A stretch of DNA of 13,758 nt from Alphaproteobacteria bacterium MarineAlpha3_Bin3 (GTDB taxonomy: Bacteria > Pseudomonadota > Alphaproteobacteria > Rhodospirillales > Casp-alpha2). Every line of letters begins with the position of its first letter. The stretch's first letter is position 1. The stretch is from the NCBI GenBank assembly GCA_002938075.1, contig PTLK01000027.1:1-13758 (forward strand), given 5' to 3'. Positions 1 to 7,072 of this stretch are shown here, piece after piece. The position numbers and the translations under genes were made by a program. Below the pieces are notes generated by a model. The model was not told the DNA's origin, made no database searches, and saw nothing but the letters and a program-made list of their open reading frames with translations.

Positions 1-2
1 GC

Positions 3-209
3 GCCAAGAAACGCCGTCAAAAACACCAGAACAAGACCAAGGCACGGCTCATTGAAGAGCTGGAAGCCCTGCAACGCGAAGTCGCCAGGCAAAAGCGCGG
101 CGCCGGCGGCAAGTGCGTTAGCGCGGCGAATTCGCTCCTTGAGAGCGAGGAAATTTTCCAGACCTTCTTCGACCATTCGCCGACGGCTCTTTTCGTGCGC
201 GACCTCAAG
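3..209 (+). pseudogene. Truncated PAS-domain sensor/signalling protein fragment
   Basis: Reading frame 3 enters from the left edge and reads like the linker and start of a PAS sensor protein. A charged, coiled-coil-like stretch (KARLIEELEALQREVARQK) is followed by SEEIFQTFFDHSPTALFVRDLK, which matches the opening of many PAS domains in alphaproteobacterial histidine kinases and GGDEF proteins. After about residue 69 the PAS-like sequence stops abruptly. The frame stays open to a TAA at 339-341, but the remaining Arg/Lys/Ser/Pro-rich residues do not resemble a PAS core. The rest of the PAS fold and any output domain are therefore missing. The 5' end lies outside the window, so total length and partner domains are unknown. 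The truncation coincides with the end of a minus-strand protein-like fragment at 205-285, which suggests a rearrangement junction. The PAS identity is from motif recognition only; the truncation is seen directly. Confidence 0.6.
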
Positions 210-285
210 GCTGCTTCAGCAGCAAAATCCGGTCGTTGTAGGTGTCGGAAACCCAGTGATGAAGGCCGGCGGCCTTGGCAACGCC
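205..285 (-). pseudogene. Possible C-terminal NHL-repeat (beta-propeller) fragment
   Basis: On the minus strand a short frame ends at TGA (207-205) with residues AGLHHWVSDTYNDRILLLKQ. The core WVSDTYNDRILLL resembles the NHL-repeat consensus (V-x-D-T-x-N-x-R-I-x-V-L) of six-bladed beta-propellers. Codons in this stretch mostly end in G or C, like real genes here. No start codon or further blades are visible upstream; the frame runs back without interruption to the TAA stop of the phytase-like gene at 370. It is best read as the last blade of a lost gene. The similarity is short, so chance is a real alternative. Confidence 0.3.
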
Positions 286-369
286 TAGGGACGGGGCCCC
301 ATCAGCCCGGCCGCAAGGACCATCCTCAAGAGGCGGAATAACCCTTTTAATCCGGTTTCCATGCCGCCA

Positions 370-1362
370 TTATTCCATCAACTCGAACATCATCAACAGG
401 GTCCTTTGCTCGGGATTGAAATTATCGTCGGAGACAAGATAGATGAAAATCTCCCCCGCCGGTCCCTTGCGGACATCGATCCCCTCGAAATTATCGACCG
501 TCAAGGGAGGGCGAAGCCGGGCAATGACTGTTCCGGCCAGCACCCCCCCGGGTTTGATGGTCGCGGCGGAAATCCGTTTCAGCCGCACCCGGTTCGATCC
601 CCGGAGGGTGAAAAACCTTTCCAACACCAAAACATCGCCGCCCGCCATGGTCGCCGCCCCGGTCACCCGAAAGCCGTCCGGGGTCGGAAAGGTCAGGACC
701 GACCAGCCGTCGCGGCTGCTGATCCAGCCGACGGTTTGTTTTCGTCCCTGTTTTCCTTCGCTCAGGGCCAACAGGCTGCCGTCGGCCAACAGGGTCAGGG
801 CCTCGATGCCGTTGTTGAAGGGCAAATCCTGCATTTCGTCGGGTCCCGGCAGCGGCTCCGGCACCGTCACCCCCGGCAGATACCGCCACAGCCGGTGGCG
901 CCGTTCGAAGGCGACGATAATCTCGCCTTCGATGCCGGGGCTCATGGATTCGGCGTCGCCGTCGTCCCTCGATGACAAAGGCGCGCCGTCGAGGCCGGCC
1001 ATGGTGGCAAGATCGGTGTTCCGAAGGCCGGCAAGGTTTCCCGTTTCATCGTAGACGAGACGGGCGGAGAACCTCCGGCCGCGGTCCGACAGCGCCACCA
1101 TCCGCTTGCCGTCGTCGCTGACGCCGAGGGCCGAAAGGCCGCCGAAAGTGGGATCATCGGCAACCAAATGAATGCCGCCGCGGTATTTGAGCCTGCCGGC
1201 GGTTTCCAGGCCCGGGTCATCGGCGCTGAGAGGCACCGGGGTGATCCGGACGTCGATCGGTTCGGCGACGGCAAGGACCGGACCCGCGAACAGGACCAGG
1301 GCCACAAGCACGAGTTCCAGCCCGGGCCCCGGGAAAAAACCGCCATCAAAGCGCCCACCCAT
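370..1362 (-). CDS. Exported esterase-like protein of the phytase family
   Basis: This 330-residue protein belongs to the 'esterase-like activity of phytase' family (PF13449-type), a predicted beta-propeller. Its substrate is not known, and the family name should not be read as proven phytase activity. Family-like motifs in order are FGGLSAL (73-79), LSDRG (91-95), DAESM (136-140), NNGIEAL (183-189), DNFEGID (290-296) and a C-terminal SDDNFNPEQRTLLMMFEL (311-328). The first ~33 residues form a signal peptide with a hydrophobic core (LELVLVALVLFAGPVLAVA) and probable cleavage near AVA, so the product is probably periplasmic. The ATG at 1362 is preferred because AAAAAGGA lies just upstream with good spacing; an ATG 17 codons further upstream (1413) would spoil the signal peptide and has no clear ribosome site. 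It is divergent from the hydrolase gene at 1488, so the two could share a control region. Confidence 0.85.
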   Translation of the reverse strand: MGGRFDGGFFPGPGLELVLVALVLFAGPVLAVAEPIDVRITPVPLSADDPGLETAGRLKYRGGIHLVADDPTFGGLSALGVSDDGKRMVALSDRGRRFSARLVYDETGNLAGLRNTDLATMAGLDGAPLSSRDDGDAESMSPGIEGEIIVAFERRHRLWRYLPGVTVPEPLPGPDEMQDLPFNNGIEALTLLADGSLLALSEGKQGRKQTVGWISSRDGWSVLTFPTPDGFRVTGAATMAGGDVLVLERFFTLRGSNRVRLKRISAATIKPGGVLAGTVIARLRPPLTVDNFEGIDVRKGPAGEIFIYLVSDDNFNPEQRTLLMMFELME

Positions 1363-1487
1363 TTTGGTCCTTTTTAACTCCTGAACCGTTTCCCCTGACC
1401 GGATCGTCAACAACGCCCGGTTTTAATGCCGATCAAGCGCGGCTATCCTTGCCGGAGCGCTATTTCCATATAGGGAGGAAAGCGGAA
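1363..1487. promoter_or_regulatory. Divergent promoter region between esterase-like and hydrolase genes
   Basis: These 125 bp separate two genes that point away from each other, so both promoters should lie here. I could not pick out a convincing -35/-10 pair by eye. What is clear is the ribosome binding site of the right-hand gene, GGGAGGA at 1473-1479, eight bases before its ATG, and the AAGGA site for the left-hand gene just above 1362. No inverted repeat of operator quality was noticed. Confidence 0.4.
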
Positions 1488-2258
1488 ATGAACATGATCA
1501 GCCGCCGCCACATGGTCAAGGGCCTTGCCGCTGGCCTGCCGCTGGCCGTCGTGCTGGCCGACCCGTTGCTGGCCCGGGTCGCCGCCGGGGGGCTGGAAAC
1601 GGTGACCATACCCGCCGCCGGCCGCAAGGTTTCAGGTTCCCTGGCCCTGCCGGCGAAGGCCCCGGCCGCCGCCGTCCTGCTGATTCACGAATGGTGGGGC
1701 CTGAACGATCAGATCAAGTCGGTGGCCGCCGAATTCGCCCGCCTGGGCTATGTCGCGCTGGCGCTGGATATGTACGCCGGCAAGGTGGCGGCGCCCGGCG
1801 ACCGCGAGGCGGCCCGGCGCTACATGAATTCCGTCGATCCCGTCCAGGGCACCGAAACCGTCAAGGCCTGGGTGAAATGGCTGAAGGCGCACGAAAAAGT
1901 CACCGGCAAGGTGGGCACCATCGGCTGGTGCTTCGGCGGCGGCTTGTCCCTGGATGCTTCGATCGCCACGCCCGTCGATGCCACGGTGGTCTATTACGGC
2001 CGCGTCGACGCCGACGACCTGAAGGCGCTCAAGGGCCCTGTGCTCGGCCATTTCGCCACCGGGGACCAGTGGATCAACCAAAAGATGGTCTCCGCCTTCG
2101 AGGCCGAAATGGACAAGGCCGGCAAGGCCTACAAAAGCCATTGGTACGAAGCCCAGCACGCGTTCGCCAACCCGACAAGCGCGCGCTACGACAAGCAGGA
2201 CGCCAAGCTGGCCTGGCAAAGGACGATGGCGTTCTTCAAGGAAAACCTCGGCGGCTGA
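1488..2258 (+). CDS. Dienelactone hydrolase family protein, Tat-exported
   Basis: This 256-residue alpha/beta hydrolase resembles dienelactone hydrolase (carboxymethylenebutenolidase). The nucleophile is Cys148 in GWCFGGG, with Asp193 (ATGDQW) and His224 (AQHAFAN) completing the expected Cys-Asp-His triad, and Glu68 in HEWWG matching the conserved Glu that interacts with the Cys in the family. The N-terminus carries a twin-arginine motif (SRRHMVK, 4-10) followed by a hydrophobic stretch (GLAAGLPLAVVLA), so export of a folded enzyme by the Tat route is likely; classical members are cytoplasmic. The ATG at 1488 has a strong GGGAGGA site; a TTG at 1449 in the same frame is less likely. Substrate is unknown: no aromatic-degradation genes flank it. 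It converges on the dioxygenase gene, with 15 bp between stops. Confidence 0.88.
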   Translation: MNMISRRHMVKGLAAGLPLAVVLADPLLARVAAGGLETVTIPAAGRKVSGSLALPAKAPAAAVLLIHEWWGLNDQIKSVAAEFARLGYVALALDMYAGKVAAPGDREAARRYMNSVDPVQGTETVKAWVKWLKAHEKVTGKVGTIGWCFGGGLSLDASIATPVDATVVYYGRVDADDLKALKGPVLGHFATGDQWINQKMVSAFEAEMDKAGKAYKSHWYEAQHAFANPTSARYDKQDAKLAWQRTMAFFKENLGG

Positions 2259-2273
2259 AGGCGGGGATTTCTC

Positions 2274-3104
2274 CTAGCCGGTGCCGCCGACGATCATCCG
2301 CCACAGGGTCCGGGGCTTGCCCTCGTAGCCGCCGGTGGCCGAATGCATGGTCGCCCGGTTGTCGCTGGCGACGATCTGGCCGGGTTGCCATTTGTGGCGG
2401 TAGATAAATTCCGGTTTCGTCGCGTGCTCGAACAATTCGTCCAGCAGCTCGCGGCTTTCGTCTTCGTCCATGCCCTCGATGCGGACGGTGAACCCGGGAT
2501 TGACGAACAACGCCATCTTGCCGCTTTCCCGGTGGGTGCGGACCACCGGATGCAAGACGTCTGGATGGCCGGACTCCTGTTCCTGGTCGAGGTCGACGAC
2601 GGCGCCGTCGCCGCGGTAGCCGTACCGGTGAACGGCCAGCAAGCCCTTTATCCTTTGTTTCGTGGCCTCGGGCAGGGTCTCGTAGGCGAGGACCATGTTG
2701 GCGAATAGCGTATCGCCGCCTTCGTCGGGCACGTCGACGGAATAGAGCATGGTGGCGTCCGACGGGTTGGCGTCATAGCTGAGATCGGAATGCCAGAAGG
2801 CGCCGGCGGGCATGTCGGTGGTGCGCCCGGCGCCGGTCGCGGGGTCGGTGGAAATGATCGAGACCTCGGACGTTTCGGGATGGTGGTACTGCTCCAAGAC
2901 GTGCGGCACCAAGGTTCCGAAACGGCGCCCGAACGCCAGCAACGCCTGGAAATCTCCGGGCAGGCCGGAAATCACCAATACCAGATGATCGACCAGGGCC
3001 CGGCGGATGGCGGCGAACGCGGTATCGTCCAGCGGCGCCGAAAGATCGACGCCCTTCACTAAAGCGCCCAGGGGGGCGTCCACCGGCTCTACGGTGACGG
3101 TCAT
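2274..3104 (-). CDS. TauD/TfdA family Fe(II)/2-oxoglutarate dioxygenase
   Basis: This 276-residue protein fits the length and layout of TauD/TfdA dioxygenases, which use Fe(II), O2 and 2-oxoglutarate to hydroxylate small acids such as taurine or 2,4-D. The iron ligands are visible as His105-x-Asp107 in FWHSDLSYD and His254 in RATMHSA. Thr132 in GGDTLFANM and the arginines in KPRTLWRMIVGG (265, 269) fit the 2-oxoglutarate pocket. The N-terminal PLGALVKGVDLSAPL is also typical. The true substrate cannot be told: no sulfonate transporter or catabolic gene is adjacent. The ATG at 3104 follows a GAAGGAAA ribosome site. That site overlaps a 12-bp tandem duplication. The gene may be transcribed with the small membrane protein upstream, although the 100-bp gap leaves this open. 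Confidence 0.9.
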   Translation of the reverse strand: MTVTVEPVDAPLGALVKGVDLSAPLDDTAFAAIRRALVDHLVLVISGLPGDFQALLAFGRRFGTLVPHVLEQYHHPETSEVSIISTDPATGAGRTTDMPAGAFWHSDLSYDANPSDATMLYSVDVPDEGGDTLFANMVLAYETLPEATKQRIKGLLAVHRYGYRGDGAVVDLDQEQESGHPDVLHPVVRTHRESGKMALFVNPGFTVRIEGMDEDESRELLDELFEHATKPEFIYRHKWQPGQIVASDNRATMHSATGGYEGKPRTLWRMIVGGTG

Positions 3105-3113
3105 CGGCGTTTT

Positions 3114-3137
3114 CCTTCAACCGGGCCTTCAACCGGG
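3114..3137. repeat. Perfect 12-bp tandem duplication (ccttcaaccggg x2)
   Basis: The unit ccttcaaccggg occurs twice head to tail directly upstream of the dioxygenase start. Read on the minus strand each copy contains TTGAAGG, so the ribosome binding site of the dioxygenase is present twice, once at normal spacing and once 12 bases further away. Confidence 0.9.
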
Positions 3138-3204
3138 TCCGGAACGGTCAGTATAACACGGATTGCCGGGCTCGGGGGAGGGCCGCTGGCGGCGCCGGAA
3201 CGGC

Positions 3205-3393
3205 CTATTGCCGGGCCGCGGCGACCATCCAGCCGGCCAGCCCCAGGATAACCAGGCCGAGAATTAGCGACCACGGAACGGGGATCGAATAGCCGCCGAT
3301 CAGGACCTCGTCGGCGCGGAAATAGCGCACCAGGTGGGCCAGCGAAACCATGCCGAAGATCGTGCCGGCGGTATAGAGGGCCGCGTTTTTCAT
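3205..3393 (-). CDS. Small two-helix membrane protein, unknown function
   Basis: This 62-residue protein has two predicted membrane segments, about residues 4-22 (AALYTAGTIFGMVSLAHLV) and 39-59, joined by a short polar loop (RYFRADEVLIGGYSIPVP). The ATG at 3393 is chosen because GGAGGA sits seven bases before it; a TTG five codons upstream would place the start inside that site. Similar small integral membrane proteins with an 'LHLLR...W.V.IGG...P.W' pattern occur in proteobacteria without an assigned role. It lies 47 bp downstream of cobT and could be cotranscribed with it, but nothing in the sequence ties it to cobalamin synthesis. Confidence 0.75.
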   Translation of the reverse strand: MKNAALYTAGTIFGMVSLAHLVRYFRADEVLIGGYSIPVPWSLILGLVILGLAGWMVAAARQ

Positions 3394-3440
3394 CTCGTCG
3401 TCCTCCAAAACGGAAACCGATTGAAGGTTTAAGGGAGGGC

Positions 3441-5273
3441 TCAGGCCCTTCGCCTGAGGGGCGGCGTTCCGTCCTCGTCGAACAGGTCGGTCAGGTTCTT
3501 CATCATCGCGCCGCCCAGTTCCTCGGCGTCGATCAGGGTCACCGCCCGGCGGTAATAGCGGGTCACGTCATGGCCGATGCCGATGGCCGCCAGTTCGACG
3601 TCCGAGCGGGTCTCGATCCAGTGAATGACTTCGCGCAGGTGTCTTTCCAGGTAATTGCCGGGGTTGGCGCTCAGCGTCGCGTCATCGACTGGCGCGCCGT
3701 CGGAAATCACCATCAGGATGCGGCGTTGCTCGATCCGGCCCAAAAGCCGCTGATGGGCCCACAACAGGGCCTCGCCGTCGATGTTTTCCTTCAACAGCCC
3801 TTCGCGCAGCATCAGGCCTAAATTCTTGCGCGCCCGCCGCCACGGCATGTCGGCGCTCTTATAAACGATGTGGCGAAGGTCGTTGAGCCTTCCCGGATTC
3901 TTGGGCTTGCCGCCGTTGACCCATTTTTCCCGCGCCGTGCCGCCCTTCCAGGACCGCGTGGTGAAACCCAGGATCTCGACCTTGACGCCGCACCGCTCCA
4001 GCGTCCGGGCGAGGATGTCGGCGCTCATCGCCGCGACCGTGATCGGCCGCCCGCGCATGGAACCGGAATTGTCGATCAGCAGCGTCACCACGGTGTCGCG
4101 GAACTCGGTTTCGCGCTCTTGTTTAAAGCTCAACGGTTGCAGGGGATTGGCGACGACGCGGGCCAGCCGGCCGGCGTTCAGCAACCCTTCCTCCAGGTCG
4201 AATTCCCAGGACCGGGTCTGCTTGGCCATGAGCCGGCGCTGCAGGCGGTTGGCAAGGCGCGAGACCACGCCCTGAAGGTGGGAAAGCTGCTGGTCGAGCT
4301 GATGGCGGAGCCGGGCCAGCTCGTCCGCCTCGCACAGAGTCTCGGCCTCGACAATTTCATCATAGGCCGTGGTAAAGACCCGGTAGACGGCTTCGCTAGG
4401 CAGGTCGTTCTTCATCCATTGGTGGTCCCATGGCGACGGCCCGGCCGGTTCCTCGTCGCCGTCGCCGGCCATCAACTCGTCGCCGTCGCTGTCGGAAGTG
4501 TCGCCGTCGTCGACCAACTCGCCCTCGCCCCGCTGTCCGGCCATCGCCCCGTCGGCTTCCAGCTCCTGATCGCCGCCGTCGGGATCGTCGTCGCCGGCGT
4601 CATCGTCGCGGTCCGGGTCGTCCGGGTCCAGGGGGTCGGCCCGATCGTCGATCAGGTTGAGAGCCTGGATCACGTCCATCATCCGGGCCGCGAAGGCTTC
4701 CTGATCGTCGGCCGATTCGGCCAGCTTGCGCATCCTTTGGCCGAGGCGTTTTTCGAGCCAGCCGCGCCAGATTTCGACCATCCGTTCGGCCGCCTCGGGC
4801 GGCGCCTCGCCGGTGATCCGCTGGCGCGCCATAAGGCCCAGGACGTCGGCCAGGTTGGCGTCCTTGCGCTCGGTGACGCCGGCGAACCCCTTGGCCCGGC
4901 AGCGTTCCTCCAGGAGCGCGCCCAGATTGTCGGCGACCCCGGTCAAGCGCCGGGCGCCCAGGCTTTCGCAGCGCACCTGCTCGACGGCCTCGAACACGGC
5001 GCGGGCCTCGGCCCCGGAAGGGAGGTTTTTACGGTGGATGGCCTCGTCGTGGTAGCGAAGCCGGAGCGCTAGGGAGTCTGAAACACCGCGCAGCTTGGTC
5101 ATCGCCGCCATGTTTACCTGCGGCGCCGGCGCCGGAAGAAGAACCGTTTCCTCGCTCACCGACGCGCCGCCGTGGCCAAATTGGACGCTCACCTCTTGGC
5201 GACCGGAAAGCGCTTTCAAGGCCGCGGCGGTGACCCGTTTAACAAGATCAGGGGCGTTTTCAGCTGGGGCCAA
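3441..5273 (-). CDS. cobT: Aerobic cobaltochelatase subunit CobT
   Basis: CobT pairs with CobS to form the AAA+/VWA motor that drives CobN to insert cobalt into hydrogenobyrinic acid a,c-diamide in the oxygen-dependent cobalamin pathway. The 610-residue product shows the family layout: a helical N-terminal region, a very acidic Asp/Glu-rich linker (about 209-276, with runs such as DPDDPDRDDDAGDDDPDGGD), then a conserved middle (WEFDLEEGLLNAGRLARVV) and a C-terminal von Willebrand A domain. The metal site is DNSGSMRG (401-408), with ISDGAPVDD (523-531) further on. I chose the TTG at 5273, 14 bp after the cobS stop and preceded by GAGGT, because no ATG or GTG fits; the frame is open further upstream to an ATG at 5381, but that would overlap cobS by about 94 bp with unlikely residues. 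The start is the least certain part. Confidence 0.93.
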   Translation of the reverse strand: MAPAENAPDLVKRVTAAALKALSGRQEVSVQFGHGGASVSEETVLLPAPAPQVNMAAMTKLRGVSDSLALRLRYHDEAIHRKNLPSGAEARAVFEAVEQVRCESLGARRLTGVADNLGALLEERCRAKGFAGVTERKDANLADVLGLMARQRITGEAPPEAAERMVEIWRGWLEKRLGQRMRKLAESADDQEAFAARMMDVIQALNLIDDRADPLDPDDPDRDDDAGDDDPDGGDQELEADGAMAGQRGEGELVDDGDTSDSDGDELMAGDGDEEPAGPSPWDHQWMKNDLPSEAVYRVFTTAYDEIVEAETLCEADELARLRHQLDQQLSHLQGVVSRLANRLQRRLMAKQTRSWEFDLEEGLLNAGRLARVVANPLQPLSFKQERETEFRDTVVTLLIDNSGSMRGRPITVAAMSADILARTLERCGVKVEILGFTTRSWKGGTAREKWVNGGKPKNPGRLNDLRHIVYKSADMPWRRARKNLGLMLREGLLKENIDGEALLWAHQRLLGRIEQRRILMVISDGAPVDDATLSANPGNYLERHLREVIHWIETRSDVELAAIGIGHDVTRYYRRAVTLIDAEELGGAMMKNLTDLFDEDGTPPLRRRA

Positions 5274-5287
5274 GGGAATACCTCGAC

Positions 5288-6292
5288 CTAGGTTACTTCT
5301 TGCGCCGCCGATTCCGGCAATTCCTCGCCCATGCAGCGCTGATAGTATTCGGCGACCACGGGACGTTCGACCTCGTCGCACTTGTTGAGGAACGTCAGCC
5401 GGAAGGCGAAGGCAAGATCGTTGAAGATTTCGGTGTTCTCGGCCCAGGTGATGACCGTCCTGGGCGACATCACCGTCGAAATGTCGCCGTTCATGAATCC
5501 GGCGCGGGTCAGGTCCGCGACCTCGACCATGGCGCTTGCCTTTTGGCGCCCTTCCTTGGTTTTGTAGGAAGGCACCTTGGCGAGGACGATTTCAATCTCT
5601 TCCTCGTGGGACAGGTAGTTCAGGGTCGCGACGATGTTCCAGCGGTCCATCTGCCCCTGGTTGATCTGTTGGGTGCCGTGGTAAAGCCCGGTGGTGTCGC
5701 CCAGGCCGATCGTGTTGGTGGTCGAAAACAGCCTGAAATAGGGGTGCGGGCGAATTACCCGGTTCTGGTCCAGCAACGTCAGCTTGCCCTCGACCTCCAG
5801 CACCCGCTGGATCACGAACATCACGTCGGGCCGCCCGGCGTCGTATTCGTCGAACACCAGCGCCGTCGGATTCTGCACCGCCCAGGGCAGCATGCCTTCG
5901 CGGAATTCCGTCACCTGCTGGCCGTCGCGCAAGACGATGGCGTCCTTGCCGATAAGATCGATGCGGCTGATATGGCTGTCCAGGTTGATGCGGATGCAGG
6001 GCCAGTTGAGCCGCGCCGCCACCTGCTCGATATGGGTGGATTTGCCGGTCCCGTGGTAGCCCTGGATCATGACCCGGCGGTTGTGGGCGAAACCGGACAG
6101 GATGGCCAGCGTCGTGTCGTGGTCGAAGCGGTAGGCGTCATCGACGTCCGGCACGTGGTCCTCGGGCTTGCTGAAGGCCGGGACCTCCATGTCGCTGTCG
6201 ATGCCGAACAACTGGCGCACCGAAATCGTCAAGTCCGGCATTTGCTGGGACAGCGGCGGGGTGGCCGTGTCGATGGTTTCCGAGGTCGTCAT
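5288..6292 (-). CDS. cobS: Aerobic cobaltochelatase ATPase subunit CobS
   Basis: This 334-residue AAA+ ATPase is the CobS subunit, which assembles with CobT to power cobalt insertion by CobN. Visible features are the CobS-type N-terminus (VRQLFGIDSDMEVPAF), Walker A GYHGTGKST (78-86), Walker B ALVFDEYDAG (144-153), the sensor region FSTTNTIGLGDTTGLYHG, and the downstream QMDRWNIVATLNYL. Length agrees with the family (~330). The ATG at 6292 has only a weak upstream ribosome site. CobS lies 14 bp before cobT and 90 bp after the J-domain gene on the same strand, an order I recall as common in alphaproteobacteria. CobN and the other cobalamin genes are not in this window. Confidence 0.95.
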   Translation of the reverse strand: MTTSETIDTATPPLSQQMPDLTISVRQLFGIDSDMEVPAFSKPEDHVPDVDDAYRFDHDTTLAILSGFAHNRRVMIQGYHGTGKSTHIEQVAARLNWPCIRINLDSHISRIDLIGKDAIVLRDGQQVTEFREGMLPWAVQNPTALVFDEYDAGRPDVMFVIQRVLEVEGKLTLLDQNRVIRPHPYFRLFSTTNTIGLGDTTGLYHGTQQINQGQMDRWNIVATLNYLSHEEEIEIVLAKVPSYKTKEGRQKASAMVEVADLTRAGFMNGDISTVMSPRTVITWAENTEIFNDLAFAFRLTFLNKCDEVERPVVAEYYQRCMGEELPESAAQEVT

Positions 6293-6382
6293 AAGAAGAT
6301 GTTCCAGATGTCTGGCGTGGGGGGCGTAATTTGGTCCCGGCGCCCCGAAAAAACAAGGCCAATTTCTTGCGCCCGCGGTTCG

Positions 6383-6988
6383 TCAGGCCGCCAGCATGTC
6401 CATGATAATCTGGTAGGCCTCGTTGATTTCCTTGATTTTTTCCTCCCCCCCCTTGTCGCCGCCGTTGGTGTCGGGGTGGTGCCGCTTGACCAGTTCCTTG
6501 TAGCGCCCCTTTACCGCCTCGGCGACCACCGGGCCGGAAAGTCCAAACACGGCCACCGCCCAGGCCTGACGGGTCCCCGGCTTGGCGTTGCGGTCCGGAC
6601 GCTGCCCATAGCCACCGTCCGGGTCCCATTCGGGGCCGAACCCGCCCCATTGGCCCATCAGGTCGTCGGCGGTGAACGGGAAATCGCCGTTTTTGCCCCC
6701 ATTGAAATTGTTTGTGCCGCCGAAGGGCCAACTCGGGCGGTGCCACACCGTATCGCGGCGGACGTCGGCCTCGACCTCGGCGTCGGTCATGCCTTCGTAA
6801 AAATTCCAGCCGGCGTTGTACTGGCGCACGTGGCCGAGGCAGAACCAGTGATAGTTTTTGAGTTCGTTCCTGGATTTCGGTGCCCGGTGTTCGCCGTCGC
6901 CGTCGCAGCCGGGCCAGTCGCAGCAGCGGATTTCCGGTTCTTCGGCCCCGAAACGCTCAAGCTCTATGGGATTCAACGTATTCGCCAT
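6383..6988 (-). CDS. J-domain (DnaJ-like) protein with N-terminal Cys-rich motif
   Basis: This 201-residue protein has a J domain at its C-terminus, the reverse of classical DnaJ. GRYKELVKRHHPDTNGGDK contains the HPD tripeptide at 171-173, which stimulates Hsp70 (DnaK) ATPase, followed by INEAYQII, the usual final helix. The N-terminal part holds clustered cysteines and histidines (CCDWPGC 22-28, HWFCLGHVRQYN 47-58), which could bind a metal; this is an inference. The middle is Gly/Asn/Trp-rich and probably disordered. This protein type is commonly seen beside cobS/cobT in alphaproteobacteria; a bolA gene that I would expect nearby is not present here. It may assist folding of a specific client, but none is identified. 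Start at the ATG at 6988 has a weak ribosome site. Confidence 0.85.
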   Translation of the reverse strand: MANTLNPIELERFGAEEPEIRCCDWPGCDGDGEHRAPKSRNELKNYHWFCLGHVRQYNAGWNFYEGMTDAEVEADVRRDTVWHRPSWPFGGTNNFNGGKNGDFPFTADDLMGQWGGFGPEWDPDGGYGQRPDRNAKPGTRQAWAVAVFGLSGPVVAEAVKGRYKELVKRHHPDTNGGDKGGEEKIKEINEAYQIIMDMLAA

Positions 6989-7031
6989 AACCCGTCAACT
7001 ATGGGCGATCGGTTATGCGGTGACAAGCGGG

Positions 7032-7049
7032 GGACGGAAAATTTCGTCC
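7032..7049. terminator. Inverted repeat after transporter gene, weak terminator candidate
   Basis: GGACG...CGTCC with a partly paired AT-rich centre forms a hairpin between the end of the transporter gene and the start of the J-domain gene. It is in the right place to end transcription of the transporter, but no T-run follows it on the minus strand; a T-tract follows only on the plus strand. Confidence 0.3.
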
Positions 7050-7072
7050 TTGACCCTTTTAATTTCAATGCC

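Noticed and set aside
205..370. Stop-codon readthrough extending the phytase-like protein by about 54 residues
   Set aside because: The frame happens to be open after the TAA, but the family normally ends at the FEL motif, and the stretch between the TAA and the NHL-like part is not protein-like.
3870..5072. A 400-codon plus-strand open frame opposite cobT
   Set aside because: Shadow of cobT; no domain motifs and typical antisense composition.
5274..5381. A 36-residue N-terminal extension of CobT from the ATG at 5381
   Set aside because: It would overlap the coding end of cobS almost completely and is Arg/Gly-rich unlike CobT.
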